Assembly (NCBI RefSeq): GCF_014874095.1
Contig: NZ_JADBEB010000001.1
Span: 4,402,001 to 4,466,000 of the forward strand
Length of the DNA: 64,000 nt
Source of the DNA: Plantactinospora soyae
GTDB taxonomy: Bacteria; Actinomycetota; Actinomycetes; Mycobacteriales; Micromonosporaceae
Reading direction: 5' to 3'
In this document: piece by piece, positions 55,801 to 63,335 of the stretch
Layout of the letters: each line of letters starts with the position of its first letter
How positions within the stretch are numbered: the stretch's first letter is position 1
The notes under the pieces: generated by a model
What the model was told of the DNA's origin: nothing
Database searches by the model: none
Seen by the model: the letters and a program-made list of their open reading frames with translations, nothing else
Position numbers and translations under genes: made by a program

Positions 55801-57143
55801 CCGGCTCGTACAACGGGACGATCCACGAGATGATCGAGGCTCGGGACGTCCGGATGGGCATGTGGGGGTTCAGCAACCAGGTGTCGCACCACATCCCGTG
55901 GATGTACACCTACGCCGGGCAGCCGGCGAAGACCCAGGCGAAGGTCCGGGAGGTGCTGTCCCGGATGTACCTCGGCAGCGAGATCGGGCAGGGCTACGCC
56001 GGTGACGAGGACAACGGCGAAACCTCGGCCTGGTATCTGTTCAGCGCGCTGGGCTTCTATCCGCTCCAGGTGGGCAGCGCCGACTACGTGATCGGTTCGC
56101 CGCTGTTCCGCAAGGCGACCGTGCACCTGGAGAACGGCCGGGACATCGTGGTCAACGCGCCGGAGAACAGCGCCGGCAACGTCTACGTGCAGGGGCTGCG
56201 GGTCGACGGCGTGCCGTACGACCGGACCTCGATCTCGCACGCCGACCTGGTCGACGGTGCGGTGCTGGACTTCCAGCTCGGTCCCGTTCCGTCGGGTTGG
56301 GGGACCGGGGCGGCGAGCGTGCCGACCTCGTTGACCGAGCCCGGTGCGCCGGCCCGGCCGCTGGCCGACATCACCGTCAAGGGCGGACCGGCGGCGCTGA
56401 CCGACGACACCTCGGGCACCGAGGCCGCCCTGAACACGGCCGTCACCTGGTCCGTTCCCGGTACGCCGGAGCTGGTCACCCAGTACACGCTCACCTCCGG
56501 GGCGAACCCGGGTGATCCGCGGGGCTGGCGCCTGGCGGGCTCGTACGACGGAAAGAAGTGGACGGTGATCGACACCCGGGCCGAGCAGACGTTCCCGTGG
56601 CGGGCCCAGACCCGGGCGTTCACCGTCGAGCGGCCCGGCCGGTACGCGTACTACCGGCTGGAACCGACCGGGTCCGACGGCGCGGTGACGCTGGCCGAGG
56701 TCGAGCTGCTGGCCAAACCGGCGCCGGAGTGCACCCGGGCGGTGACCGGTTCCCGTAGCGGCCCGCTGACCGTCTCCACCGGGGTGACCTGCCTGTCCGG
56801 GGCGACCGTCAGGGGCCCGGTGACGGTCCGTGCCGGTGCCGCGCTGTACGTCGACGGTGGCAGCATCGCCGGCCCGGTCTCGGCGACCGGTGCGGCGGCG
56901 GTCGTGCTGCACGACGTCGAGGTCGGTGGTCCGGTCTCGGTGGTCGGGACCTCCGGCGCGGTCGGCATCGAGCGGGCCAGCATCGGTGGTCCGGTGACCC
57001 TGGTCGGCAACGCCGGGCCGCTGGTCGCGGCGACGACGATCGGTGGTCCACTGTCCTGCGTGGTCAACGAGCCGGCCCCGGTCGGCAACGGACTGCCCAA
57101 CACGGTACGGGGCCCGGCCGGCGGGCAGTGCGCCGGAATGTGA
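52851..57143 (+). CDS. secreted multi-domain GH92 alpha-mannosidase, 1430 aa
   Basis: Signal peptide (MMLSRRALPVALVAAIGLAV), then an F5/8-type carbohydrate-binding domain at ~70-190 (NISTKWLVFASSGWIRVRL, YALTSANDAPERDPRSWTLQ), a ~200-residue beta domain, and the GH92 catalytic region (NIPATAVPHGFNFWTPMTN, VNNNGGLTIGDGG, NGFWDTYRTTWSAYTL, GFYPLQVGSADYVIGSPLF). A second F5/8 domain lies near 1200-1290, and the last ~120 residues are GPV-type repeats. GH92 enzymes remove alpha-mannose from glycoproteins or mannans. The ATG at 52851 follows GGAG. Confidence 0.9.
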   Translation: MMLSRRALPVALVAAIGLAVPAGPLPAGAAPPGGTEFHSSLEAGDPQPSWTNTAEVDSSGRKRMSGVTGSPATGIPGNVTDRATEVTGSGENPPNETASRAVDQNISTKWLVFASSGWIRVRLDEPVAIVHYALTSANDAPERDPRSWTLQGSADGAEWTTLDSRTGQEFGERFQTREYRFENSTKYPYYRLNVSAIGSGGITQLAELQLSDGDTTPPPVTDMRGFVSGGPVNGPTMKPNVGWTGRNALQYSGGQTVDGRGYAYNRVFDVDVQITPDTELSYVIFPELTAQDLDYPSTYAAVDLAFDDGSYLSDLGAVDQYGFGLSPQAQGASKSLYADQWNAKRSRIGAVAAGRRAVRILVGYDSGTGTGVFNGWLDDIRLTAHPVRPSVARLSDHVLTTRGTNSTGGFSRGNNIPATAVPHGFNFWTPMTNAGSTDWLYDYQRGNNAENRPTLQAFTVSHEPSPWMGDRQTFQVMPSVAEGVPSADRATRALSFQHANEIAKAHHYGVTFDNGLVTEIAPTDHAAMFRFTFPGDRGNLIFDNVNNNGGLTIGDGGEITGYTDVRSGLSNGATRMFVYAVVDRPVVASGRLTGGGGNNVTGYLGFDTSANKQVQMRIATSLISVDQARRNLRNEIAERDTFETVRERAQRLWDDKLRVIEVEGGTDDQLTTLYSNLYRLFLYPNSAHENVGTPDAPRWRHAVQSSATSSIPITSTPTETGAEVVDGKVYVNNGFWDTYRTTWSAYTLFTPGMAGELVDGFVQQYKDGGWVSRWSSPGYANLMTGTSSDVAFADAYVKGVRNFDVKAAYQAAVRNATVAPPGANPNNTSVGRKGLQTSIFAGYTSSAVSEGVSWALEGYVNDFGIANMATALAEDAGTPEAERAGYRSDAEYFRNRAQNYVHMFDPGVEFFQGRNAAGEWKSDPDDYDPKVWGHEHDYTETNGWNFAFHVPHDGQGLANLYGGRNALADKLDEFFATPETARFPGSYNGTIHEMIEARDVRMGMWGFSNQVSHHIPWMYTYAGQPAKTQAKVREVLSRMYLGSEIGQGYAGDEDNGETSAWYLFSALGFYPLQVGSADYVIGSPLFRKATVHLENGRDIVVNAPENSAGNVYVQGLRVDGVPYDRTSISHADLVDGAVLDFQLGPVPSGWGTGAASVPTSLTEPGAPARPLADITVKGGPAALTDDTSGTEAALNTAVTWSVPGTPELVTQYTLTSGANPGDPRGWRLAGSYDGKKWTVIDTRAEQTFPWRAQTRAFTVERPGRYAYYRLEPTGSDGAVTLAEVELLAKPAPECTRAVTGSRSGPLTVSTGVTCLSGATVRGPVTVRAGAALYVDGGSIAGPVSATGAAAVVLHDVEVGGPVSVVGTSGAVGIERASIGGPVTLVGNAGPLVAATTIGGPLSCVVNEPAPVGNGLPNTVRGPAGGQCAGM

Positions 57144-57160
57144 CGATCGGTGGATAGCAG

Positions 57161-57190
57161 CGGGGCGTCCGGCGGCTGCCGGGCGCCCCG
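57161..57190 (+). terminator. strong hairpin after the GH92 gene
   Basis: CGGGGCGTCCGGC pairs with GCCGGGCGCCCCG (one T-G wobble) across GGCT, 18 bases after the GH92 stop. Confidence 0.65.
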
Positions 57191-57208
57191 CATCGGGTAG
57201 ACCGGAGC

Positions 57209-57240
57209 TTGACGCGAGCGTAATGGTTAAGTTAACTAAC
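57209..57240 (+). promoter_or_regulatory. promoter with overlapping operator-like repeat
   Basis: A -35-like TTGACG (57209-57214) and a -10-like TTAACT (57232-57237) have a 17-base spacer. The -10 lies within GGTTAAGTTAACTAAC (57225-57240), an imperfect palindrome with arms GTTA(A)GTT and AACTAAC. The element sits 46 bases before the GTG start of the CBM2 beta-helix gene and would block RNA polymerase if bound. Confidence 0.5.
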
Positions 57241-57282
57241 TGATCGACGGCTGTCGTCGTCCTCGACCCGGGGGAGATTCCG

Positions 57283-58728
57283 GTGACCGTATGCGCCGTG
57301 CTCCGCCCCGCCCTCGCGGCCGGGCTGGTCAGCCTGCTCGCCGGACTCGCGGTGCTGACCGCCCCGACCGCGTACGCCGCCGAGGCGCGGTTGTCCGCGA
57401 CCTACGTCGAGGCATCGACCTGGAGCACCGGGTACGGCGGCGGCTTTACGATCACCAATGTTGGCGACGCCGTGGCGGAGGACTGGACCGTCGAGTTCGA
57501 CCTGCCCGCCGGTTCGCGGGTGACCAGTTCATGGAGTTCGGTCCGCAGTCAGACCGGCCAGCGGTACCGCTTCACCAACGCCACCTGGAACGGAAGCCTC
57601 ACCCCGGGCGCCTCCGCCGACTTCGGGTTCAACGTGAGCGGCCTCGGCCGGCCTACCAACTGCCTCGCCAACGACCAGGCCTGCGTCGGTGCTCCGACGA
57701 CGCCGAGCCCGACCGCTCCGCCGAGCCCGACCGCGCCGCCCAGCCCGACGCCGAGTTCGCCGCCCGGCCCGACGGTCGTGGTGGGCACGGCGGCCCAACT
57801 TCGGGCCGCGCTCGCGGACGCGGTGCCCGGCCAGCGCATCCAACTCGCGCCGGGGACCTATCGCGGCTCGTTCGTCGCGCAGCGGCCCGGCACTGCCGCC
57901 GCCCCGATCGTTCTCACCGGTCCGCGCGACGCGGTCCTGATCAACGACGGTCCGAGCGGCACCGGACCGTCATGCCCGGCCCCGACCGCCGGCTGGGATT
58001 CCGGGTACGGCCTCTGGCTCTTCGCCGCCGCGCACTGGCGGCTGGCGGGCTTCACGGTCGCGGAGTCGAAGAAGGGCATCGTCCTGGACAACTCGCCGCA
58101 CGTCACCATCGACGACGTGTACGTGCACCACGTCGAGGACGAGGCGATCCACTTCCGCCGCTCCTCGGCGGACGGGATCCTGCGCAACTCCCGGATCGAG
58201 CACACCGGGCTGGCGCAGCCCGGCTACGGCGAGGCGGTCTACCTCGGATCGGCGAACTCCAACTGGTCCTGCCACGGCAACAGTGCCGGGGTGGACCGCT
58301 CCGACCGGGTCCAGGTGCTCGGTAACCGGCTGGGCCCCTCGGTGGCCGCCGAGCACATCGACGTCAAGGAGGGCACCGTCGGTGGCGTCATCCGGGGCAA
58401 CACGTTCGACGGGCGCGGGCTCTCCGGCCAGAACTCGGCCGACTCGTGGGTCGACATGAAGGGCACCGGCTACGTCGTCGAGGACAACGTCGGCTCGTAC
58501 GCCCCGCCGGGCACCTTCGCGAACGGGTACGAGACACACAACCCCGTCGCCGGCTCCGGCTGCGGCAACATCTGGCGTCGCAACAGTTCGGACCTGGGCG
58601 GAGTGGGCCGGTGGGCCATCAACGTCACCTCGACGTCGAAGTGCCCGGGGAATCTGAACGTGGTCTACGCCAGCAACACCGTGACGAACGCGACTGGCGG
58701 CCTGACCAACATCGCGGTGACCCCCTGA
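57283..58728 (+). CDS. secreted CBM2 plus parallel beta-helix protein
   Basis: A 481-residue protein with a signal peptide (LRPALAAGLVSLLAGLAVLT). Residues ~32-125 are a CBM2-type domain (TWSTGYGGGFTITNVGDAV, AEDWTVEFDLPAGSRVTSSW, SLTPGASADFGFNVSGLG), usually binding cellulose. A Pro/Thr/Ser linker (TTPSPTAPPSPTAPPSP) follows, then a ~310-residue beta-helix of the PbH1 type (IVLDNSPHVTIDDVYVHHVE, HIDVKEGTVGGVIRGNTFDG). It may cleave or bind plant polysaccharide. GTG start at 57283 with GGGGAG upstream. Confidence 0.82.
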   Translation: MTVCAVLRPALAAGLVSLLAGLAVLTAPTAYAAEARLSATYVEASTWSTGYGGGFTITNVGDAVAEDWTVEFDLPAGSRVTSSWSSVRSQTGQRYRFTNATWNGSLTPGASADFGFNVSGLGRPTNCLANDQACVGAPTTPSPTAPPSPTAPPSPTPSSPPGPTVVVGTAAQLRAALADAVPGQRIQLAPGTYRGSFVAQRPGTAAAPIVLTGPRDAVLINDGPSGTGPSCPAPTAGWDSGYGLWLFAAAHWRLAGFTVAESKKGIVLDNSPHVTIDDVYVHHVEDEAIHFRRSSADGILRNSRIEHTGLAQPGYGEAVYLGSANSNWSCHGNSAGVDRSDRVQVLGNRLGPSVAAEHIDVKEGTVGGVIRGNTFDGRGLSGQNSADSWVDMKGTGYVVEDNVGSYAPPGTFANGYETHNPVAGSGCGNIWRRNSSDLGGVGRWAINVTSTSKCPGNLNVVYASNTVTNATGGLTNIAVTP

Positions 58729-58734
58729 CCCCAT

Positions 58735-58753
58735 CGCCCCTCGGCTCGGGGCG
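58735..58753 (+). terminator. hairpin after the CBM2 gene
   Basis: CGCCCC pairs with GGGGCG over a 7-base loop, 6 bases after the stop. Confidence 0.5.
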
Positions 58754-59133
58754 GCGCCCTACAGGTCGCACAGCGCCCGGACGTCGACGCCGCGCACAGC
58801 GCCGTCATCTGTGACAGTCGGTAGCTGTCATGGTCCCGGCTCAAGAACCTTGCCGTGCTGACCCGTGATCGGTTGGCAGGAGTCACCCTTGCGGTCCAGC
58901 GGTGGCCCTCAGGTCGGTTCTCCCTGGCAGAGCGCAGCATCTTCGTCACCCGACCACTTACCCCGGCGTGCGGCCAACGACCAGGCGGGGTGCTCTGCGA
59001 CACCGCGACGAGAAGCCACCCGTAGTCGCTGTCGGATTACGGTCAGTAACGAACGTCTCTGTTGAAACGCGTCTAGCTTCACGAGCAGGGGGCGAAGCGA
59101 AGAGCCACGTAGCGCGCACATCGGGAGAGCACC
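58754..59133. other. intergenic region, no gene seen
   Basis: This 380-base gap has no plausible ORF. It contains a small hairpin (TGACAG/CTGTCA, 58812-58830) and, near the end, GGGAGAGC ahead of the next gene's ATG. GC content is lower than in the neighbouring genes. Confidence 0.4.
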
Positions 59134-60243
59134 ATGTGGAACAAACGGGTCGCAACGCTGGTCGTGTTGCTCACCGTGGTCAGCGCCACGGCCGTGCCCC
59201 CTACGGCTCGAGCCGGTGCACGTGGGGACGTGCTGTTCGGCGACTACAACTCCGACGGCTTCCAGGACGAGGCCGTGCTCGGCGCGATCCTGCCGAACCT
59301 CTGCTCGACCATCGTCACGTACGGCGCGGCACCCGGCTTCTACACGCCCCCGATCGCCTACACATACCTGGCCCTCGGCGGCAGCGCGACACCCGACTGC
59401 CCCGACATCGGAGTAGCGGCCAACGTGGATGACGACCCAGCCGACGAACTGTGGATTGCCTGGTCCCAAGGCGCCCCGGCCACCGTGGACTTCAACCGGC
59501 TGGTGCTGCAGACCCCGTCCTTCACTCCCACGATCCGGTACACCTCAACGATTATCCGACCCACCTTCATAGGCAAAGCCGTGTTCGATGCCAGTGGCCA
59601 GTACAGTCCGTACGCGATCGGCCCCGGCGGGCTGTTGAGCTCCATCATCGAAGGAGACGTGGTGGTCGCTGGTCCCGTTGCCTTCTGCTCCGTCGACGCC
59701 CCCACCGTGCAGATCGCCGACTGGAACAGCGACGGCATCGACAGCGTCCTGCTCACCTACACCAGGGGCTGCACCGACAACAGCAACGGCGTGGTGGAAA
59801 TCCGCCAGGACGGTGCCATCCGCCACCTCGAGATCGACCCGGCCGGCCGAACCGCCTGGACCGCCCGGCTCACCAATGCCAACGGCGACCGATTCCCGGA
59901 TGTTCGCACCGTCAACCAGACCACCGGCGAGGTGAGCTACTTCATCAACAACGGCGGCGGCGACTTCTCGCTGACGAGAGCACCTGACGCCAACACCGAC
60001 CAGGTCACCCTCGCCACCGTCAGGCCGCTGGCCATCGACATCCTCGCCAACGACTTCGTCAGCCGCTACGCCGAGATCACCATCACCGTCCCACCCAGGT
60101 ACGGAACCGTCCAGGTGCTCTCCGACCGCCGGGTGATCTACCGACCAAATCCGACTCACGGCCGCACCGACAGATTCACCTACCAACTCGTCGAAGAAGG
60201 CAAGCGGAGCAGCGCGACGGTCAACATCAGATTCCCGGACTGA
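59134..60243 (+). CDS. secreted repeat-containing protein with Ig-like tail
   Basis: A 369-residue protein with a signal peptide (MWNKRVATLVVLLTVVSATA). The main part has FG-GAP-like DxNxDGxxD loops (FGDYNSDGFQDEAVLG, ADWNSDGIDSVLLTY, TNANGDRFPDVRTV), a calcium-loop pattern found in beta-propeller proteins. The last ~80 residues (LAIDILANDFVSRYAEITIT, RTDRFTYQLVEEGKR) match the cadherin-like/Ig_17 domain common in secreted proteins. The function is unknown. Base usage is less GC-biased in the third position than in most neighbours, which may mean later acquisition. Confidence 0.7.
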   Translation: MWNKRVATLVVLLTVVSATAVPPTARAGARGDVLFGDYNSDGFQDEAVLGAILPNLCSTIVTYGAAPGFYTPPIAYTYLALGGSATPDCPDIGVAANVDDDPADELWIAWSQGAPATVDFNRLVLQTPSFTPTIRYTSTIIRPTFIGKAVFDASGQYSPYAIGPGGLLSSIIEGDVVVAGPVAFCSVDAPTVQIADWNSDGIDSVLLTYTRGCTDNSNGVVEIRQDGAIRHLEIDPAGRTAWTARLTNANGDRFPDVRTVNQTTGEVSYFINNGGGDFSLTRAPDANTDQVTLATVRPLAIDILANDFVSRYAEITITVPPRYGTVQVLSDRRVIYRPNPTHGRTDRFTYQLVEEGKRSSATVNIRFPD

Positions 60244-60904
60244 TCGACTCGCAGAGCTCCCAGGCCCTCGACAGCCGACGACACGGCAACGTCGGTGTCA
60301 ACCATGGCCATCTCCACCCGGTAGGACACCAGTCGGCGACCCCTACGCACGTCCCGCTGCCGGCTGCCCTGTAGGCGGCGAACCTCGGCGACGGAGAAGG
60401 CGAGTACCGCGCCAGGCGGCTCGCCCATGCCCCACCTGGCGCGGCGACGTACCCCGTCGTTCTGGCCGCTCCGTTAAACCAGTCGGCCACCGGGGCAGTG
60501 TTTTCTCTCCCCCTCCCCCCAAGGTTCTCTCCCCGCTGACCGGCGCGCAGCGGCGCGCGGGCAGTTCAGCCGAGGGCTCAGACGGCAGCCGAAAAGACAG
60601 CTTTGCCGCAAGTGCTGGCGCGTTCGTCAGCCGAGAATCGGGCTGAAGTGGGGGATTTCGTACGACATCCGCGTCGGCTTGTCGTCGTCTGCCGTAATCA
60701 AGTCGTGTCTTTTCAAAACACAGTCGATATCTTGCTGAAATGAGTTCGTCTCGCTACAGTGACTCCACTCACAACCCGACGTCAGGCAGCTCCAGGGCCA
60801 GGTCACGCATGGCAGATAGAGATCAGAAGCAGGGCATGGCCGCGGTGACGGTCCCGCGGATCAGCAGAGGTCATGGAGACTCCCGTTCCCGAAGGGATGG
60901 ACAG
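60244..60904. other. long intergenic region before second sugar importer
   Basis: This 661-base gap has no confident gene. A minus-strand frame at 60180-60428 (82 codons, GAVLAFSVAEVRRLQG) has fair codon use but overlaps the preceding gene and matches no family. A pyrimidine-rich run lies at ~60500-60536. An imperfect inverted repeat, GTGTCTTTTCAAAACAC (~60702-60721 region), lies about 190 bases before the importer's start and could be an operator; the region is clearly more AT-rich there. Confidence 0.4.
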
Positions 60905-62284
60905 ATGTCCGTACCGCAGTACCGGAAGGTCGCGGCGATGGCGCTCGTGGCCGGCCTGGGGCTCAGCCTCACGGCATGCTCCACAAAGAGCGACGACAGC
61001 GACTCGACCGCAGGCGGCAAGGTCACCATCACGGTCGACTGCCAGCCGGTCGGCTCGCAGAAGGAGCTGTTGCAGAACTGGAACGCCGACGTCGTGGAGT
61101 TCCAGAAGCAGAACCCCGACATCGTCGTCAAGAGCGTGAGCGTCGGCGAGCAGTGCAACAACCCGCCGGACTTCACCGCTCGCCTCGCCGGCGGCACCGT
61201 CACCGACGTGTTCTACGGGTACATGACCGATCTCCAGCAGGTGCTCGACTCCGGTCAGGCGATGGACATCACCTCGTTGGCCAACAAGGACTCGATCCCG
61301 ACCTGGGACAGCGTCGACCCCGCGCTCAAGGAGGTCTTCAGCGACGGCGGCAAGCTCTACGCCGTACCGGTGAAGAACTACTCGATGGGCCTGGTCTACA
61401 ACAAGGCCCTGTTCCAGCAGGCCGGGCTCGACGTGAACAGCCCGCCGAAGACCTGGGCCGAGGTCCGGACCGCGGCCAAGAAGATCTCCGCGCTGGGCAA
61501 CGGCATCGCCGGGTACTCGGAGTACAGCGCCGGCAACACCGGCGGCTGGCACTTCACCTCCCTGCTCTACTCCCAGGGCGGTCAGGTGCTGACCCCGGAC
61601 GGCAAGAAGGCCGACTTCAACAACCCCATGGGCAAGCAGGTCCTGCAGAACCTCAAGGACATGCGGTACGGCGACAACAGCATGGGCGCCCGCCAGCTGC
61701 TTCAGTGGGGCGACCTGCTGACCAACGCCGGCGCGGGCAAGGTCGGCATGTTCATCGGCGCACCGGACGCCACCCAGGCGATCGTGAGCCAGTTCCAGGG
61801 CAAGTTCCAGGACTGGGCGATGGCCCCGCTGCCCGGCCAGGACGGCCCGGCAAAGGGGACGCTCGGTGGCGGCGAGGGTTACTTCTTCAAGAAGGACCTC
61901 ACCCCGGAGCAGGTCAAGGCCGGCATGAAGTGGATCGCGTACCAGAAGCTGACGCCGGGCAAGGGCCAGTTCGACTACGTACGGGCCAAGCCGCAGAACT
62001 ACCCGGTGGGTCTGCCGCAGCCGCTGCTCTTCGCCAACGGCAGCGAGGCGCAGAAGCAGGAACTCGAACTGCGGAAGGCGAACGCCAACGTCGACACCGC
62101 CAACTTCGCGATCTTCGAGGCGACCCCGGTTGCGATCAAGGGTGAGCCCCGCAACGCGCAGGCGATCTACGCGGTCCTCGACGCCGCGATGTCCGGAGTA
62201 CTGACGAACCCGAACTCGAACATCGACGCGCTGCTCAAGACGGCCGAAGAGAAGGTCAACCAGCTCCTGGCCGCCGAGAGCTGA
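60905..62284 (+). CDS. ABC sugar-binding lipoprotein (second importer)
   Basis: A 459-residue protein with a lipobox LSLTAC (MALVAGLGLSLTAC) and an acidic spacer (STKSDDSDSTAGG). VTITVDCQPVGSQKELLQNW starts the family 1 binding fold; LVYNKALFQQAGLDVNSPPK and GGEGYFFKKDLTPEQVKAG are typical. Unlike the first binding protein it has extra Cys residues (C49-like VDCQP, GEQCNN), probably one disulphide. The ligand is unknown. ATG 60905 follows AAGGGATGG. Confidence 0.9.
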   Translation: MSVPQYRKVAAMALVAGLGLSLTACSTKSDDSDSTAGGKVTITVDCQPVGSQKELLQNWNADVVEFQKQNPDIVVKSVSVGEQCNNPPDFTARLAGGTVTDVFYGYMTDLQQVLDSGQAMDITSLANKDSIPTWDSVDPALKEVFSDGGKLYAVPVKNYSMGLVYNKALFQQAGLDVNSPPKTWAEVRTAAKKISALGNGIAGYSEYSAGNTGGWHFTSLLYSQGGQVLTPDGKKADFNNPMGKQVLQNLKDMRYGDNSMGARQLLQWGDLLTNAGAGKVGMFIGAPDATQAIVSQFQGKFQDWAMAPLPGQDGPAKGTLGGGEGYFFKKDLTPEQVKAGMKWIAYQKLTPGKGQFDYVRAKPQNYPVGLPQPLLFANGSEAQKQELELRKANANVDTANFAIFEATPVAIKGEPRNAQAIYAVLDAAMSGVLTNPNSNIDALLKTAEEKVNQLLAAES

Positions 62285-62286
62285 CC

Positions 62287-62327
62287 CTCTGTGGCGGGAG
62301 CCGGCGTGCCGGCTCCCGCCACCAGAG
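62287..62327 (+). promoter_or_regulatory. strong hairpin between binding-protein and permease genes
   Basis: Arms of 19-20 bases (CTCTGTGGCGGGAGCCGGC and its complement, one bulged base) with a 2-base loop, immediately after the binding-protein stop. In sugar importer operons such hairpins stabilise the upstream binding-protein mRNA and reduce permease expression. Confidence 0.65.
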
Positions 62328-62369
62328 CGCACCACACCGTCGACGTCACCGACTTCCGCAGGAGTTGCC

Positions 62370-63323
62370 TTGGCGCTCACCACCGTCCCGGGTACCAGCA
62401 GAGAATCGCCTCGCCCCGCGCCGTCGCGCCCGGCACGATCGGGTACGAGCCTCGGCCGCAAGGTACGGGACAACCTCACCGGGCACACGTTCCTGATCGG
62501 GGCCGTGGTCTGCTTCGCCGTCTTCTCCTGGTACCCGATGATCCGCGGCATCGTCATGAGCTTCCAGCGCACCCGGCGGGGCGAGACCACCTGGGTCGGC
62601 TGGGAGAACTACTCCCGCATCATCGACGACCCGAGCTTCCTGACCGCCTGGAAGAACACGTTCTACTTCACGGTTCTCGCGCTCGTCCTCGGCTACGCGG
62701 TGCCGTTCTTCGTGGCGATCCTGCTCAACGAGTTCCGCCACGCCAAGGGGTACCTGCGGATCCTGGTCTACCTGCCGGTGATGCTGCCGCCGGCCTCGGC
62801 GCTCTTCCTCTTCAAGTACTACGCGTACGACCCCAGCGAGGCGGGACTCTTCAACGCGATCCTCAAGGCGCTGCACCTGCCGACCTCGCAGTGGATGCAG
62901 TCCCCCGAGATGACGATGCCGGCGATGGTGGTCGCGTCGACCTGGATGAACATGGGCAGCGCGGTGCTGATCTACCTGGCGGCGCTACAGAACATCCCCG
63001 GCGAACTCTACGAGGCGGCCGAGCTCGACGGCGCCGGGATCTGGCGGCGGATCGTGAACGTGACGATCCCGCAGACCCGGCTGATCCTCGCGCTCCTGGC
63101 GATGCTCCAGATCGTCGCCACCATGCAGCTCTTCATCGAGCCGCTGATCCTCGCCAACGGTGCGGGCGCGGAGGACTCCGCGACCTCGGTGGCGTACCTC
63201 ATCTACCAGCACGGGTTCTTCCAGAACGACCTCAACGGTGCTGCGGCGCTCGGGGTGATCATGCTCGTGGTGCTGGCCGGCTTCTCCGCCGTCTACGTGC
63301 GGCTGACCTCGAAACAGGACTAG
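62370..63323 (+). CDS. sugar ABC permease 1 (second importer)
   Basis: A 317-residue MalF-like permease with six spans; the coupling loop is LYEAAELDGAGIWRRIVNV. The TTG start at 62370 has AGGAG 5 bases upstream. It is separated from the binding-protein gene by the hairpin at 62287. Confidence 0.9.
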   Translation: MALTTVPGTSRESPRPAPSRPARSGTSLGRKVRDNLTGHTFLIGAVVCFAVFSWYPMIRGIVMSFQRTRRGETTWVGWENYSRIIDDPSFLTAWKNTFYFTVLALVLGYAVPFFVAILLNEFRHAKGYLRILVYLPVMLPPASALFLFKYYAYDPSEAGLFNAILKALHLPTSQWMQSPEMTMPAMVVASTWMNMGSAVLIYLAALQNIPGELYEAAELDGAGIWRRIVNVTIPQTRLILALLAMLQIVATMQLFIEPLILANGAGAEDSATSVAYLIYQHGFFQNDLNGAAALGVIMLVVLAGFSAVYVRLTSKQD

Positions 63324-63335
63324 GACGGGCCACCA

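Noticed and set aside
54711-56912. 733-codon minus-strand frame opposite the GH92 gene
   Set aside because: Val/Arg/Gly shadow with no family match.
60180-60428. Minus-strand 82-codon ORF
   Set aside because: Overlaps the preceding gene's 3' end and has no recognisable domain; not strong enough for a gene call.
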